Assembly (NCBI RefSeq): GCF_036711975.1
Contig: NC_091967.1
Span: 8,742,001 to 8,806,000 of the forward strand
Source of the DNA: Onthophagus taurus
Lineage: Eukaryota > Arthropoda > Insecta > Coleoptera > Scarabaeidae
Direction of reading: 5' to 3'
Length of the DNA: 64,000 nt
Part shown: positions 13,501 through 28,500 of the stretch, piece after piece
Position numbering within the stretch: the stretch's first letter is position 1
Layout of the letters: each line of letters starts with the position of its first letter
Made by a program: the position numbers and the translations under genes
Notes under the pieces: model-generated
Told to the model about the DNA's origin: nothing
Database searches by the model: none
The model's input: only the letters and a program-made list of their open reading frames with translations

Positions 13501-16500
13501 GAAGTCTGATATACGCGTTCTGATCTTTATAGAAATCTGGAATTTACGGTACAAAGCACACATCGCAACATTTAATTTATTGTAACAACGAGTTACTTTA
13601 TTCGTATTATAAATTAACGATAAAGTTTTGAAGTTGTGACGTCAAACGTTGTACCACGTACGCGATGGTTGACGCCCCTCTTCTCACCCCTTCCGACGTC
13701 AGTTTGTGCGTACGCGCTTTGCAACAGAACGCACGCAGGTCGGTCCCGGTCAGAGGAGTGCTGCTGCCCGGTAAATAGGTCAATGTGCCCTGCAGCAGGC
13801 GCGCAGGATTCAATCCGGGATTTGCATTGATCCCATTAACGGGCGCACCGGATGATTGTGCGTGGTCCCGGTTGGCCATCGAACGTCCTGCTCTATCCCT
13901 AGAGCATACACACATGCGTTCACTGGCGGAATCAATCGGACACTATACCGTTTTGCACCAGTCAACGTCATACGATGACGTCATCAATCGAATGTTAATA
14001 CATAGTGTAACATTCGTAGTTTTTTATGGTTATTTTAGTTCTTTTTTCTACGACTACGAAATATACCTAACATATAAATTTATATATAATTAGAGGAAAT
14101 TATAGTGGGTTCTAGAAAGACCCTTCCTCCATCATGTCCTTTAACTACTAATGTATACTAAATCCTACGGTTAATTGCGCTGCCATAACAAGGAACGATT
14201 TCCTTCGCCATCCAGTATTGTACGACTCTCGGGGTAGTACGCAATTTGGTGCCTTATTGTTCACCGACTCGAACCTTGCTACCGCCGTTGAGTCGTTTCG
14301 GTCGTTAAGAAGTTGAAGCTGTTAAGTCGTCGCGGTTTAGTCAGTAAATGCTGCTTCTGGTCCTGAATATGCTACGACGATGTTTAACCCAGTTTCCAAC
14401 CGATAGAACATTTTCGTTTCAACGTTTAATTTTCCATATTTTTAACTTTAAATGTGATTTTTAACCATAATTATGTTAAAATGCAGTATCGGTATTTAAA
14501 TCGTTCTAGTCGTGTGTGGTGCATACCGTGTGCTTAAATGTGTGAGATGCTAACATTGTTGTCGGTCGTACATTAACTTCGCTTGGGTTTCATTGCGTCC
14601 ATATATTTCAGTCGCGCCTCTCTCGCCAAAACGTGCCCTCTCCAAGCCCTCATCCCCTTTGCGCTCGTTTGATTAATCTTCCAATTCACTTGTTGAGTTA
14701 TTGGAGGAACGACGGTTATCGAAAATCCATCTTTTCATACTAAAAAAAGTAATCTCTAATTATAAAATAAATATGTTGATAATCTATCATTATGTAAGTT
14801 ATTTTGAGAGTGATTACCTACTTAGTAGTAGAGTACCTACTTACTAATTTCCACCATTAGTTAATTAATTTGCCTCGAGGGATCTCACGATGTAACGTTT
14901 TAAGCTTTGTATATTATGACATAACTTGATATCATTTTGATAATGAAAGGATTTAATTAAATAAATACAAGCTAAAATAAAAATTGATTGAAGAAACGAA
15001 TTTTAATCAATAATTTTAGTTGAATATGTTCGACGTACACACCGGTTCGTAAACGTTTAACGCCCGACAGGCAATTTAGCGGTGGTTTTGGCAACGAGCG
15101 CCATTGTAATTCAGGCAGTGGTGCGCTGTGGCCGAGGGAAAACCACCTCCCCGAATTAATAATACATCGGGCAAAACGCCGAGCTCGCAAAAAGTTACTA
15201 ATAAGACTCCGACCATGTTCTCGGCCAATTGCTGCGGTCGACGAAAAACCGGACAGGAAAATTGTGGTCTCCAATTCGTTCCGAACAAGTTTCAAAACAA
15301 AAAATCAAATTAATTGAAGTTAAGAAATAGGAGTAATAGATGAATTTTTTTATTTTTAATACTATTTATGAAACCTTTATGAAATGGAGTCTAAATATCA
15401 ATTGTGTACATGTATCTATTGATCCATTAGCTGTTGGCTTTATGTATTACTACGCATCCTGTCCATCCAGACATTAGCTGGATAGAGCTGAATTGACGGA
15501 AGGTAGATTATCTATTGGGTTCAGAACCTATCACATACGTGATATTCTCTCTTCTCAACGGGGAGTTTTTATTTTGTTAGTAGATTCGTTTGGAAGCATT
15601 TTGGCAGAAAGAAAACTTTGCTAAAGCAGAGGGGTTGAAATTTATAGAGGTTCGTTAACACCATCTTTCCTCACATCTGCTGTTTTCTTTTCAAGTATTG
15701 TGATATATTTTGCACGACTCTTATGTTACATGAAAACATAAATTTAGTTGCAGTTAATTGAAGACTCTTAATTTTTCCCTAAAACGTCAAACACCAGCTT
15801 CCAGTAATTTAATAAGTCTGTTAATTTTTTCAAGTGATTCACTACTGCTCCAAATAGCTTTCAATTGGTTGTACGTACTATATCTAATTGGCACAAGTCA
15901 TCGTTGGTTATCTTGATAATGATGATAACTTCTGAAATAACTAAACCTTCAAAAACTCGATAAATCATAGTGATGAAAAAGTTTTGAAAAGTGTCATAAT
16001 GCGTCAAAAAGAGTCATGCAAACGAATTTCCTCCTGACTATTAAACTTCCTGTATATATCTTAGTCATTAGCTCACTTGTGCTCACTTTGCAAACTGAGT
16101 TTTTTGAATTATCAGGATTATGTGTACTAATTGAGTTTACTAAGTCATTGTATACATTATAAGAACAGCAGAATAGACATAGTTATGTATCTTGGTGAAA
16201 TCTTTATATATTGGTAGATAATCTTTATCCATCTGGTATCCCAACCCAACGAAATTTTCCATGCAACATAGCATCCTTTAGTCACAAAACTCAGTATCGC
16301 ATGAACTATAGTATATTGTTGCAAAGACAAAGAATTTTTGATCTCGGTTGATTATCGTCACTACCTTGATTTCGTGTATCATAGTTAAAAATATCATTAC
16401 ATCTAATTTTAATTAAATCCTATCGTATTCAATGTCCAAATTAATTGAAATAAATTTTGTACAATATATAAAACTAAAAATTCTCAAGCAAGTATTTTCT

Positions 16501-19500
16501 CGTTATGTCTTGGAAGGTAACCCAGCGGGTGGAAAACATTTTTCATCACATTTTTCTTGTAGCTGAAGAAGAGAGAAATTATTTCTAACAAAGCGCTTGG
16601 AGGTGATTCCCCGAATCGGTTAAAAAGGATGGGGTGGGGAACGATTCCACACCGTGCTCTGACAAAATTGGCCCCATTGTACGAACGGACTCTTATTGGT
16701 TACCTACCTAGAGACGCCTCTCCACTTTTCTCGTCTCGTCGCGGTAAAATTATTATTTGTCGTCGTCGGAGCTTTCGTCTAGAAGCATTTCTCACCGGTA
16801 ACAGCTACAAATGCCCGCTAGGGATCACGGCGTAACATATCTGTTGGTTCATTTGAAACCCTTAGTTCCCGTAAGTGGTAAAAATGCGTTTGAATTTTCC
16901 GAGCAAATCCCCATGGAACCATCCGTTTTAATTTCGAAAATCTCTTTCTCTTTTCCTCTCTATAAACAATGATTAGCGGTGAGGATTACGAGAAAGTTGT
17001 AATAAAAGCTTTCTAACATGACCATCAACAGATAAAGGCAATCAATTTTCCATTTCACATTATTACTAAACTATTTTAGTACCGCCTCGAAGTACTGAAG
17101 CTATTATACGGGACTTTATTCGAAGGAAAAATTTATTTCCACCAGTCTTTCTATAAATCTCCTGATAACTAGGTAGAATGTAGATTTACACCGGCTTAGT
17201 AGCTTTCGGGAAAATAGAGAGGGGGTTTAGAATGTAGTAGTACTCGAGGCGGTTCCGGGTGATACTGCGACACCAGAACTCGGATTCAATCGGGTACCAT
17301 AAATTATGAGCCTACCACCCTGCGTTGCTGCTACCGGTGCTTTTCAGCCCAACCCATTTACCTTTGACCTCCTTTTAGTCTATCTTCGTCGTTGTCGGTT
17401 GATGTCCGTTCGTGGTATTCGAATTCGAATCCGTATCCGAATGGGCAAGTATCCGGTCAAATACCACCACCACAACCAACACCGGAATACCTTCGGGTTA
17501 TAAATTGAGAATTAATGCTACCGTTTAAATTGTTCGCGATATTTGCGACTAATCCAATAATCCCCCTCAATGGATTTTCAATGTATTTATAGTTATTAAA
17601 ATTTTAAATTTATTTCAATTTATGTAACAACAAAAAGGTTCTTTGAGGCTATGTTGGGGTAATTTGTATTTGCCCCTATTAGATTGTCGTGTAGAAAAGC
17701 ATACAAAAAAACATCAATTGGAAATTTAGACTCCTTTTAAAAGTTTTAAAGTGGTTAAACTTGTTGCTGAGGATTGTCTCCTTCGTAACGTGAAACGTAC
17801 GAAGTTAATTCTATTACACGCTTGCTCGCTGATGGTGCTAGTGGTACGTAATAAGGTGAAGGCGATCTCATTCCAACTGACGCCCGCGCTTTATAATTTA
17901 TTCACGAACCTCCCTTCGAGGATCTAATATTTGATTAAAATGACATTGGAGTGGTGGTTGTAATATAACCGGAATTCTCTTCACATGCAGTAATAAAGAT
18001 TGCGCAAAATGGCAAGATTTTCGTTGTAACAAAGATAATTTGATTTTTTTGTTGTAAAATTTTGTATAGGATAAAGGTACCTTCAACCCCTCGACGAGAT
18101 AAATTCCGTCTGGTAACCCTCCAAACAAATAACCAATGAATATTTATGAAAGCTCGTTCTGCTGAACGTTAATCCCGGACGACTTGGTAATTACCGAAGA
18201 ATCCGATGTTAAATCCGATCTCGACAAAAATTATTTTCCGAGGATATGTAGCGATTGATACTAAAAATAAAATAATGTTAAATATAATAATAAAATATTT
18301 ACTGCAATTGGGTTTTAGTAAAAACTGAAAACTAGTTCTCACCTGTTGAGAACAACCAACTCTTCGACGTTTGAAATTACTTTCTCTTTCTCTCTTTATC
18401 TAACACCTCCTTCTCCTCCTTTGATTACGTTACGTAACTCGTGCTTTATTAATGTCGAGGGAGTTAATTAACTCGTTGTGACGGAAGGAGGAGGGAGATT
18501 CGCGTTAGAATGCTTATTGAGTGAGGCGTTCTAACGCCTAGAACTGAGATTTCTGTGTAGATATTAAATTTCATGAAATAGTTTCGATTTATATCTAATT
18601 TTTGTTTGTTCGCCGGCGCATCCACCAAAACTACTTACATTTATAAATCAACAAAGAAGTGGATTTAGAATGTATTTTAAATTCAAAAAGGATTTTCTAA
18701 TTAATCCGAAAATAGAACTTTTTGAACAATCCATCAATTAGAGAATGTTTCGAAAAATGTATATTTCAAAGCAGAAAATATGCTGACAGTTACATGGTGG
18801 GATTTTAATTAATTTATGGTTAATACATATAAAATAAATAATATTTTATACCATCAATTTTTTGTTCTTGAAATATTGTTTGTTTAACAAAAAAAAAACA
18901 TATATAAGGGGGAAAACAAAAAAGTTTCTCCTCCCCGTGGTGTTGAATTTTAAGGGCGTGTCTTTAGGTAAAAGCTTCCGGGGTGATTAGTGTAGAAACG
19001 GAATGGATCTTTTAAAAGAGGGGGCGGTGATTTACTTTCTCTTCTACTTCCACAACAAAATCCCTCTTCATTCTAAACAATTCTTAATCGAAACAAAAAA
19101 AAAATATTTTTTTAACAAAATTGCTGATGGATTTCCTTGATCTCAACTATCTAAATACTATCAATGAAATTGATGTAACTAAAAATAAGAATTATCGAAG
19201 ACATCGCCTAAAATTCACGAAAAACACAGTTTACATAAACGAGCATGTTGCTTATAGATTGCTAAAAACTGCTACTATGAAGGACTGATACATCAATCTG
19301 CCGAGTATGTTGTAACTATGTAATGTATGTAGAGATATTAGGCTGGTTTATTGACATCCTGATACCGCTGCCATATCGATCCTCCGGTCTGAGAGAAATT
19401 GATGACAATGACAATCAAATAGGAAATGGAAAGAACATCTTCCATGCTTCCATCTCAAAACATTGGAAGCATGAAGTCCAGCATGGAAGAAACAGAAATT

Positions 19501-22500
19501 TCATGGAAAGGAAAAGATTGTAACAGTGTCCATTGTGCATGATGGACACTGTCAAAAATCAATTCAACCTTACTTATCTAAGGTTGATATTGTTACCGCA
19601 TTCCAAGATGCGCAGAGTGTTAATCCATATTTCAGGTCTTTCTTTGCTCTTGTTATCACTTGATATCAAAAACGCTTTTAATACAGTACGTTGGAATGAG
19701 ATCCTGTTGTCATGGAAACAGGATTTTTCCATATTGAATAACTTGTTAAGTTCTGAAAGATATCTCTAATTCTCCAAGATGACATCTTATGAATATCAAT
19801 ATCAGAAGGCATATCCCTGGAAAAATACGCAGATGCCCTAGTTGAATTTGCCTTGTCCTGAAAGTTATCTATAATTTGAAAGAAAATTAACAAGATTATG
19901 AGATAAAATCCGAAATTATTCCCTTGATGACACATAGACTCCTGCTGGAATGTTAGTATAGTGTGTAGAATGCCTAGTATTTGGATGTGGATATGATTTG
20001 TGACAAATCTATGGCTAGTATAATCCACACGCAAATTACACTAGTTTACAAATTTTAATCAATTTTTTCCTCGAAGACTGCGATATTTTTTTTATAACAT
20101 AGAATGTTGTGCTGATTCTGAAACTGTCTTCAGTTCGATTGCTGCCATCAATACCTCAAAATGTTCGTCTGGATCTCTACTTTCATGTCCATATAGCTAC
20201 AGAAGCACACTATGCAAAATAAAAACTATACTGAACATGAACCGTACTATGTTTTTTAATTTACGATATTCCACATTTTTGGGTATATTTCGAAAACTGG
20301 ACGTGATGGAGAAAAACTGAAGAAAGTTTCAGAATCACCACAACATTCTACGTTATAAAAAAAATATCACAGTCTTCGAGATTTTTCTTGTAAACTAGTG
20401 TTATTGGTAAAGCTGGCACATGCAATATTGCAGTATTGCAGCATGGCTTAGTAGCGGCTATTCAATTGAGGCAAATTGCCAAGAATCATTTTCAGTATTG
20501 TTTATGGTCATTAGTGTATTTTGATTGACCTAATGACTTTGAGTAAAAAAATTTAACTGTATAGCCAAAACCGAGAATGAAGAGAGAAGACAATATAGAA
20601 TCCGTATCTATCTAGTTGTGTAACCTTGGCAAAAAATTATTTTTATTTTCTGACAATAGAACTCAACATAATGAAACTTTCGCATATATAACCTGAGATT
20701 TGTTATTTCTATGACTTACATATGATATAATATGAAGATAACTTGAGAAAATACCAAAAATGTGTTTTGTTAATATTTCGCAATGACTGACCACGTATTT
20801 AGCAGTTTTAAGGGTGTGGCGTTTTAAAAATAGATGTGCAACAATTTAACAAAAAGCTTATATAACTTTATATATCATAACTATAATAACTTTAATAATA
20901 TTGTCCTTCTTCGAAGGGTTAAATTCTCCCGGATAGTTAGTTACGAACGGTACGTGAAGGTTTTTAAACCTAAAGCGGGCTGTGTCATGTGCAGAAATCT
21001 CCGGACGGAGGCTATTCATTTCTGTTAGCCTCCCGCGTTCGTTTTATGTACGTCACGTTCTATGGGATTTTTCAGTTGAACGCGTCCGAATCCATCCGAG
21101 GGGCGAGTATGGTTCCGAACGAAAATTCCTCCTCACCCGCCCCCGTAAATGTCCGTACGTTTGTTGAAAATGCTGACGTGTGCGTCATTATCCCCCCTTC
21201 CTCTTCAGCTTTTCGCTACGCCTTTTTTTGTCATCCTTTCGCGCTGACTACGATTGTTTGATGAACATCCTATGAATATCGATTCAAATCAATTTTAAAT
21301 TGTTTGTAAAAGTTTAAATTTGAATTATTTTAACTTTAAATGTATATTTTGTATGTTTAAAGGGCCGTAATGAATCAATGATATTTACGATGTACGCGAA
21401 AAGGGTTGGGCTCGGAAGGGGGGAAGGTTTCCGATTCGATCGTTTATATTCGATGGACGCCAACCACCCCACCAACCCCCACGACTGCGCTAATTAAAGG
21501 AGAGCGACATCTGGCCGGAAGGGCGTAACGTCCGTTGAATTAGGCGTTACGGTCCTGCACGACCTACTTTTTCATTTCGGACCTGGCTCGGAGGCTGTGC
21601 GCGATAATCGATATCTATTTGTTAAGGCCTCCCTCAAATAACGCGTCCCCATAATTTAAACACAAAAAAGAAACTTACTTTTTTAAATTAACTACAAGAT
21701 CACTTTTATTTTAATGAGCTAATTTTGAAGGTAAAAGTTTTTGAAAACAATTTTGTTGGTTTTTTTTATATTTCAAAATTGTGTAGAAATATTCATCCAG
21801 CAGTAGTCCTCCTGAAAAGGACTGTGAATAAAACAGTCCGAGGGAGGCAATAAAGGGTGATTTATATAGCGATAAGTAAGGCACGGCGTTCCTAATATTG
21901 CACGAACCCCAAGCTCTACTTGAAACGACGCGACGTGGGTGCAGTTCAACTACACAAAATGTGGGGTGGAAATTTTGAATTATTTTCAGTTATTTAATAA
22001 TTAAAATTTTTTGTTTCAATTCATCTATTTCACTATAATTTTGGTTAAATTCTTAACATCAAGAAACTTTAATATAAGTGTTATACCAACAACAATAAAT
22101 TACAAACACAAGGGAATTTAAACACGGATTCTCACTCTTGCTTTAAAATTAAATTTGTTAAAGTAAGATCTTCTCCTAAAATTCAACCCACTCATACTAA
22201 TGTTACATCGTCTCACACTCATTAGTTTTTCTTAAAATTGTTATTTTTGTCTTCGCATTTCTATGTTCACGGTTAACATCCTGGAACACCTGTAATCTGT
22301 AATATTTTCCTGGAAGGTAAATTTACAGACGGCGTCGACGACGACGCTCACATTTCCGGTAATTTACTCTAATTAGACTGACTATTCCTTCTGCCTTTCC
22401 TCTTCCTTTTTCCCTCATCCTCCCCATTTTCCAACTTCAACCCAGTGGGGGTTTTAATGGTTTGGGGATAGTAAAAGCCAGAAACGGTCTTTGGTATACT

Positions 22501-25500
22501 TCGAGTTACTCCCTCGGTGTTAATAACTTTTATAAAGTCATACAAAGACGGTGTCGTTTAAACTATTAAGATATCCTTAAAAATATTTATAACATAAAAT
22601 TATGATTTATTAGTTTCTCCATTTAATTAATCGGTTTATATTATCATGCTTTATAAGAAACCTTACTTGTGTAATGAACCCTTTTGAACAAAATAATGAA
22701 AGGGTCAAGTGTAGGGTTAAGTTGGGATAAAATTTCTAATCCTGTATTAAATAACAACGATCGTATGTCTTTTACAATATTCAAAATTTGATGTAATAAA
22801 GAATTTAATGAAAAAAATGACGGGAGATTATGTGAAGTGGTAAACTAATAAAACGAAAAACATAAAAAAAGTTGTAGTGCAAAACCAGATCATTGAGCGG
22901 GTTCTCCAATTAGATTATCTCGGAATACAAATCACTGCATATGGGTATCTAAAGGGCATCTATCTCTATTGTTAATTGGGACTATGAAATGTGTGATATG
23001 TTATTTTGTTGATTAAATTAGCTTCAATTAGTTTATGTAAAACCGGATGACGAGCTCAAACACCATAAATATTGAAACCTATTTACAAATTTCTGTAGCC
23101 TTTATAGTTTGCTAGAATTCACAACCAATCACAGATTAAATCAGCATAATTAAATTTAGAATGTATGAGTAAGTCAAAGTCTATTTGTCTTCTTTTTCTC
23201 ATTTTGCTCTTTCCTAAATTTCGTAGAAAGCCTCTCTTAATTCTTCCGTTGTCCGATTTTTCTGTCAATATTTTGACTCGAAACCCGAGAGCTGTTAGAT
23301 AACTTCTTAAACCGTTGCATAATTAGTTAATAAAACGATTGTTGCTTCGCTATCTTAAGTACTTTTACGCAATTTAAGAGTTTCTAAAACACGGTTCCAA
23401 GCGCAAACAGAAATAAATTCCTTTTGTCAAGTAAGATCAATACCGTATAGATATCGTAATCTTCTTCATTCTTATGACCACCAACCAAAAGAAGTATATC
23501 TGCAAGTTTGCATCTTTTTTCGTCCAAATAGGTGCTTTTCACCCTCAAATTCTAACCGACCCAACTCCGAATGGATGCAAATTCCTCCGTCGATTCGAAC
23601 TGGAATTTAGATAAGAGATAACAATGGTTTCCTTTTTCTCTTCATCCTCCTGTGTCAGCGAAAACATGGTTTTCCAGCATACGTGAAGGGAGATCCGCTC
23701 GAGTAAATCACTGAACCCACTTGTTTCCAGACTCCGAAGCAGATGTTCTCTGCGGCGCTGGCGTTGTTGAACGCGAGTCACAAAGAATCGGCGAACGAAC
23801 GCTTCGACGAATCGCCGCATTCCAATTTTCTAGCGATTGGCACTCAAGAACAATAGCCTCGACGGTTCGATCTCGACATTGCGAACAATGAACCCTCTTT
23901 TAAACCGTCCTGTAACTTCAACAATTGACCAGTTTCAATCGATGTATAGTGAGAAATGTGATTGAAAACTTTGCTGGTTAATAAATGTGATAAGAAAATT
24001 ATGACCCCTTTTTGTAGGCAAAAACGTTAAACAAGAATATTAACACCCATGAGTTCCCCAGGGTAGAATTAGTAACTAATTCCACTCAGAGAGTTCGTGC
24101 GCTCGAAATTTTTTGAACCTTAAAGCTTAACTATGAAGGTTTTCCATATGTCATTGATGTCGAATCTAGTAAAGAGACTCTACGCGGTTCGTTAAACCAA
24201 CGACGAAGAGTTGGAACGTTGCAGGTAACAGCGAAGCATTGATTAAAAATTTTAATCTGGGCTATGTCATCAAGAGAAGCCGGGGCGAAGAGGTTCGCCC
24301 TTTTCCAGCATTTATAATTAAAAAAAAATGAGAGATTCTCAGAAATCTATTTCTTTTTAATTATAAAAAAAGAACTTGTAAGAAAATAAAATAAGTTCAT
24401 TGATTTTTTTTTACTTTAAATTTAAGAACTTTGATTAATTTAGTTAATTTAATAGGAATTTCGGTTCGAGTTAAAAAAATATGTATAAAAGGGTGCGTCA
24501 GTTGTCAATATTTTATTTAAATCAATATTCATATCGCGGACTGTGACGCGCATGCACGTGCAGGTAAATATGTTCGCTCAAAAAATAAAACTCTTCGGCG
24601 CGAATTGAAAACAAACAAGTTCAGAGCTCGATTTACCTCGCACCGAATACGGAATAAATTATAACTTGAGCGTACAAAAGTTCTATCCCGGTTAAATAAT
24701 AAAATTTAAAAAAAAGTTTGTATTCGCTCACACAATTTTTCTATATACATTTTTAAAATACATATTTATTTTAACGTTTAGTTGGATATCCCGCGATTTG
24801 TTTGTTACACAAATAAATGTTATTTCAAAATTCCAAAAAATTGCATACACAGAGAATGTAAAATGTAATTGCCACAACATAATAGGTAACTGGTAGTGTT
24901 GTAATACGCTATTAACACGCTACAAGTTTCGACATTGTGTAATTGTAATTAGATCAACATGTTGATGTAAATTGATTATGCTGTAATGTAATAGTTGAAA
25001 CGTTTTATTATGAAACGATCAATTTTCAAAAATAAATAGGTAAATTATAAAATAAATTCGATATTTCAAGTACAGTAAAACCTCAATATAACGAACGAAT
25101 CTCGTTAGAATGGACTTTAGATGTAAGGGATAAAATATTTTCTATGCCAAATGTTTCTGGGATATAGCAGTCCTCTTAGATTCTACCATCTTTGGGTTAA
25201 ATATAAAGCTACATAGACTAAATACAACAGTGTGGGTGCAATAAAATTATTCATATACCTAATGGACTTTTGGCTATAACAGACAACCCTTCTGTGTATT
25301 AATCCATTATATCAAAATTTGACTGTAATTCAATATTATTGAAGATTGAAGACCAAGAAGTTTACCACCACTTACCAATTTAAGTTGTAATTTAATGTTT
25401 GATTCATACAATTTTACTTATTTACTGTAGACCACAGTTCGGCTCAGGAATGCTCAGCTTCATATAACTTTCATAAATAACTTCATTGATCCTATTAATT

Positions 25501-28500
25501 TTAATCTCTATCAGTGAGTGGCTTTGATATCACTTCAATTTATAATATGAATGAAATAGGCTCTAAATAGCTTCTGTCATGAAACCATAAATTTATTTGA
25601 TATTGTAAAATAGGAACAGAAATACCAAACATAACCTAAAACCAATAATCGGAATTAAAAGAGGAATCTTCAGGTTTATATCAATTCTTTCGTCAGTTAA
25701 TTTAACCTACAATTGAATTGGATAAAGTATTCCATGAATCTTGAATGAGAATTTGTTGAGCCATTCGAATTCACTAGTACTCCGATCTTGATACCAGAAT
25801 CCAGAAACATATCAAAGTAACCTACAGAAAATAAGCTAGCTAAGTTACAATTTACAAAACGTAATATAACATTACTTACAAGATGAATTTACATCATTAC
25901 ATTTACATTATTGTTTTTTTTCTTTTAAAATAAGAGTTGTTAAGTAGTTTAGTTACAAACCTTAGTGTTTTTCTTATATTTCAAAAGATGGCACTACCAA
26001 AGCGAAGCAATCTTTTTGCAACGGTAATTGACAATTATTTCTAAATAAGTTTATAAACCAAATAGCTCAAAAGTTAGTTGCAGGACCATATAATAACGAA
26101 TATTGCTTTTCAAGTAATCCAAGAAAAGAAATTGAAGATATCTTTAAATCAGATGAGTCTTTGAGTAGTGGTTATGGTTTGAAACAGGATTGCAAGTGGT
26201 GGTACAAATGTGATACATTTTCTAATAATTGGTACGACATACATGGATTTGGTACATTTTTATTACTGATTAAGTTATCGATGTTGTAGTTTTTATACTC
26301 AGAAATACAATAGTTATGTTTTATTGTACAAAAGAAAATGAGTTGGTAGCATTGCGCCAGCTTCATTTTCCTCCATCTTGTAGTTCATGACATGTTCGAA
26401 CTTGCTCAAGTTTGAAATGTGACAGCAGTGAAACGTGAAAGTTCTGGATCTGACAATGAGATAAATCTGAGGAAAGTAGGAATATAAACAATTATGGTAA
26501 CAATACAACCTCATATAATAATAACCGACATGAAGAATGTTGCTTCAATTGGGTCAAATGTGAAATATGGAAATATAAACATCTCAAAAAAATATATAGC
26601 AGGTACGGACCAAAGAGGAAAATATAATAATTATTAATACATTTATTTTCCACATCTTCAGGTTTCACAACTTTTGAAGTAATAACCTGAAAAAACAATT
26701 GTTTTATCTCTTTGTATTAAGTTGAGTAAGACTGCAAAGGCTAGGATGAAAAGGTGGACAAGTTGGCCAAAGAGGCAGCGAAAACAATAAATAATAATAA
26801 GATTGCAAAGACCAAACTACAAGACAAGTCATTATTAAGATCATAAAGATGAAGTAAGATATGAATTAAAGAAGATCTATGAAAACTATGACTGGGTTAA
26901 ATAAAATTTGAAATGTTTGGTTTTAAAACCGGATGATAGCCATTTAAATCACAATTGAAAATTTTTAATAAATTTAAATTAATTTGGATATTAATAATAA
27001 ATTTTATGAAGTGAGTAACGAAATACTGGGATAGTGAAGTATATCACAGTAAACAATCCTCAATTATTGTTTTATATGTACCAGGAGGTTATATTCGCGC
27101 GATTATCCACCCGGATCTATACAAAATACAAACACTGATTGCGCACAATCGCCTCCAAATTGCGTGTACACGCGTGTTTTAATTAATTTTAACGTCATCG
27201 ACAATTTTCGAAGTAGGATTATTTGGTTGAGGTAATTTATCATTTCCACATTAAAAATATATTCATTAATAATAATTATTGGAATAATGTATGACGTATA
27301 ATGAATACAAATTTAACCCCTTGGCAGTTAGATAACCAATCAAATGGGATGAAATTCTCCATATTTCTCTAGTAATAAATAAAAACGTAGGAAAAGTAAA
27401 AAACTTTTTTGAGAAATAATAATAAAATGTTTAATTTTATCAAGTATACATGTTTCGAAACTAATGTTTCATCTTCAGTACCTAAATTTAAAAGAAACAA
27501 GAAACAATTAACAAATGTTAAACGGAACGTGTTAATACGGTAGGAGAAATCGGACTTTGAAAAAGTGAACTTACTTGGATTAATATACAATAAATGGAAA
27601 AATTATTAGGTAGTAGGTGGGGTTTAAAAATATATCAAGATATCTTTCTACTTTTCAACAGATAAAAAATTATCATAAATAATTTTCAAAAAATTATAAA
27701 CAAAAAACCCTTTCAACAATCTAGTCAATCTTGGAATACAAACAAACAATGGGGTGTGGTTTAAAAACGTTTTATGTCGGTACACGTACGGAATACAGAA
27801 TGATGAAAAATTCTTTGAAGTAATCAGTTAAAATTTATGGTATAGGCGGGTGTATTTGTTATCTAATAATTCATTTAATAGAACATTGGTGTTATCCTTG
27901 GAATGTTTATAGATCTCATATTCTTCCAGTAAGTCCAACTTCAAAGATTTAGGTTGGTGATGAATGAGTTCTGTATTGTTAAGATTTATTTTATGATTAG
28001 TTTCATTAATATGTTTGAAAATCGCGGAATTTTTATCTTTATTATGTTCTTTGAAGCGTGTTAATAAATTTCTCCCTGTTTGACCTATATAAATTTTGTT
28101 ACACTCACTACAGGAAATTTTATAAACTCCATTGAGTAAGTGAAAATGAAATTTGTGTTTATTATTGACGAGGATATTGGAAATTTTAGTGTTGTTTTTA
28201 GTGGCTATGTATATGTTATGTTTTTTAGTTATGTGGTGTAATTGATTGATTATGGGGTTGTACTTAGATAAAGAAATATATTTAACCAATCAAACTTGAT
28301 ACACTTCGAAAAAGAATTACTTAAATAAAAATAAATTAACTTCACAATAATTGTAAATTTAATTCATGCAATAATAACGTGGGAATTACAAATCAAAATT
28401 ATAATAATAATTTCCATAATATCGGCATTTATTTTAGTTTGGAACATAAATTTATATCTCCTTGTGCAATAAATAATCTGTAAAGAGTAAATAAAAGAGG

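Noticed and set aside
13607..14093. Overlapping open frames on both strands
   Set aside because: Same reason as other CpG-rich islands: open in several frames, no similarity, no promoter or splice support.
24480..24565. TATAAAAG followed by a short ATG frame ending CAG|GTAAAT, a possible alternative Dscam2 first exon
   Set aside because: The donor would be phase 0, whereas exon 2 needs phase 1. The peptide has four codons and no signal sequence.
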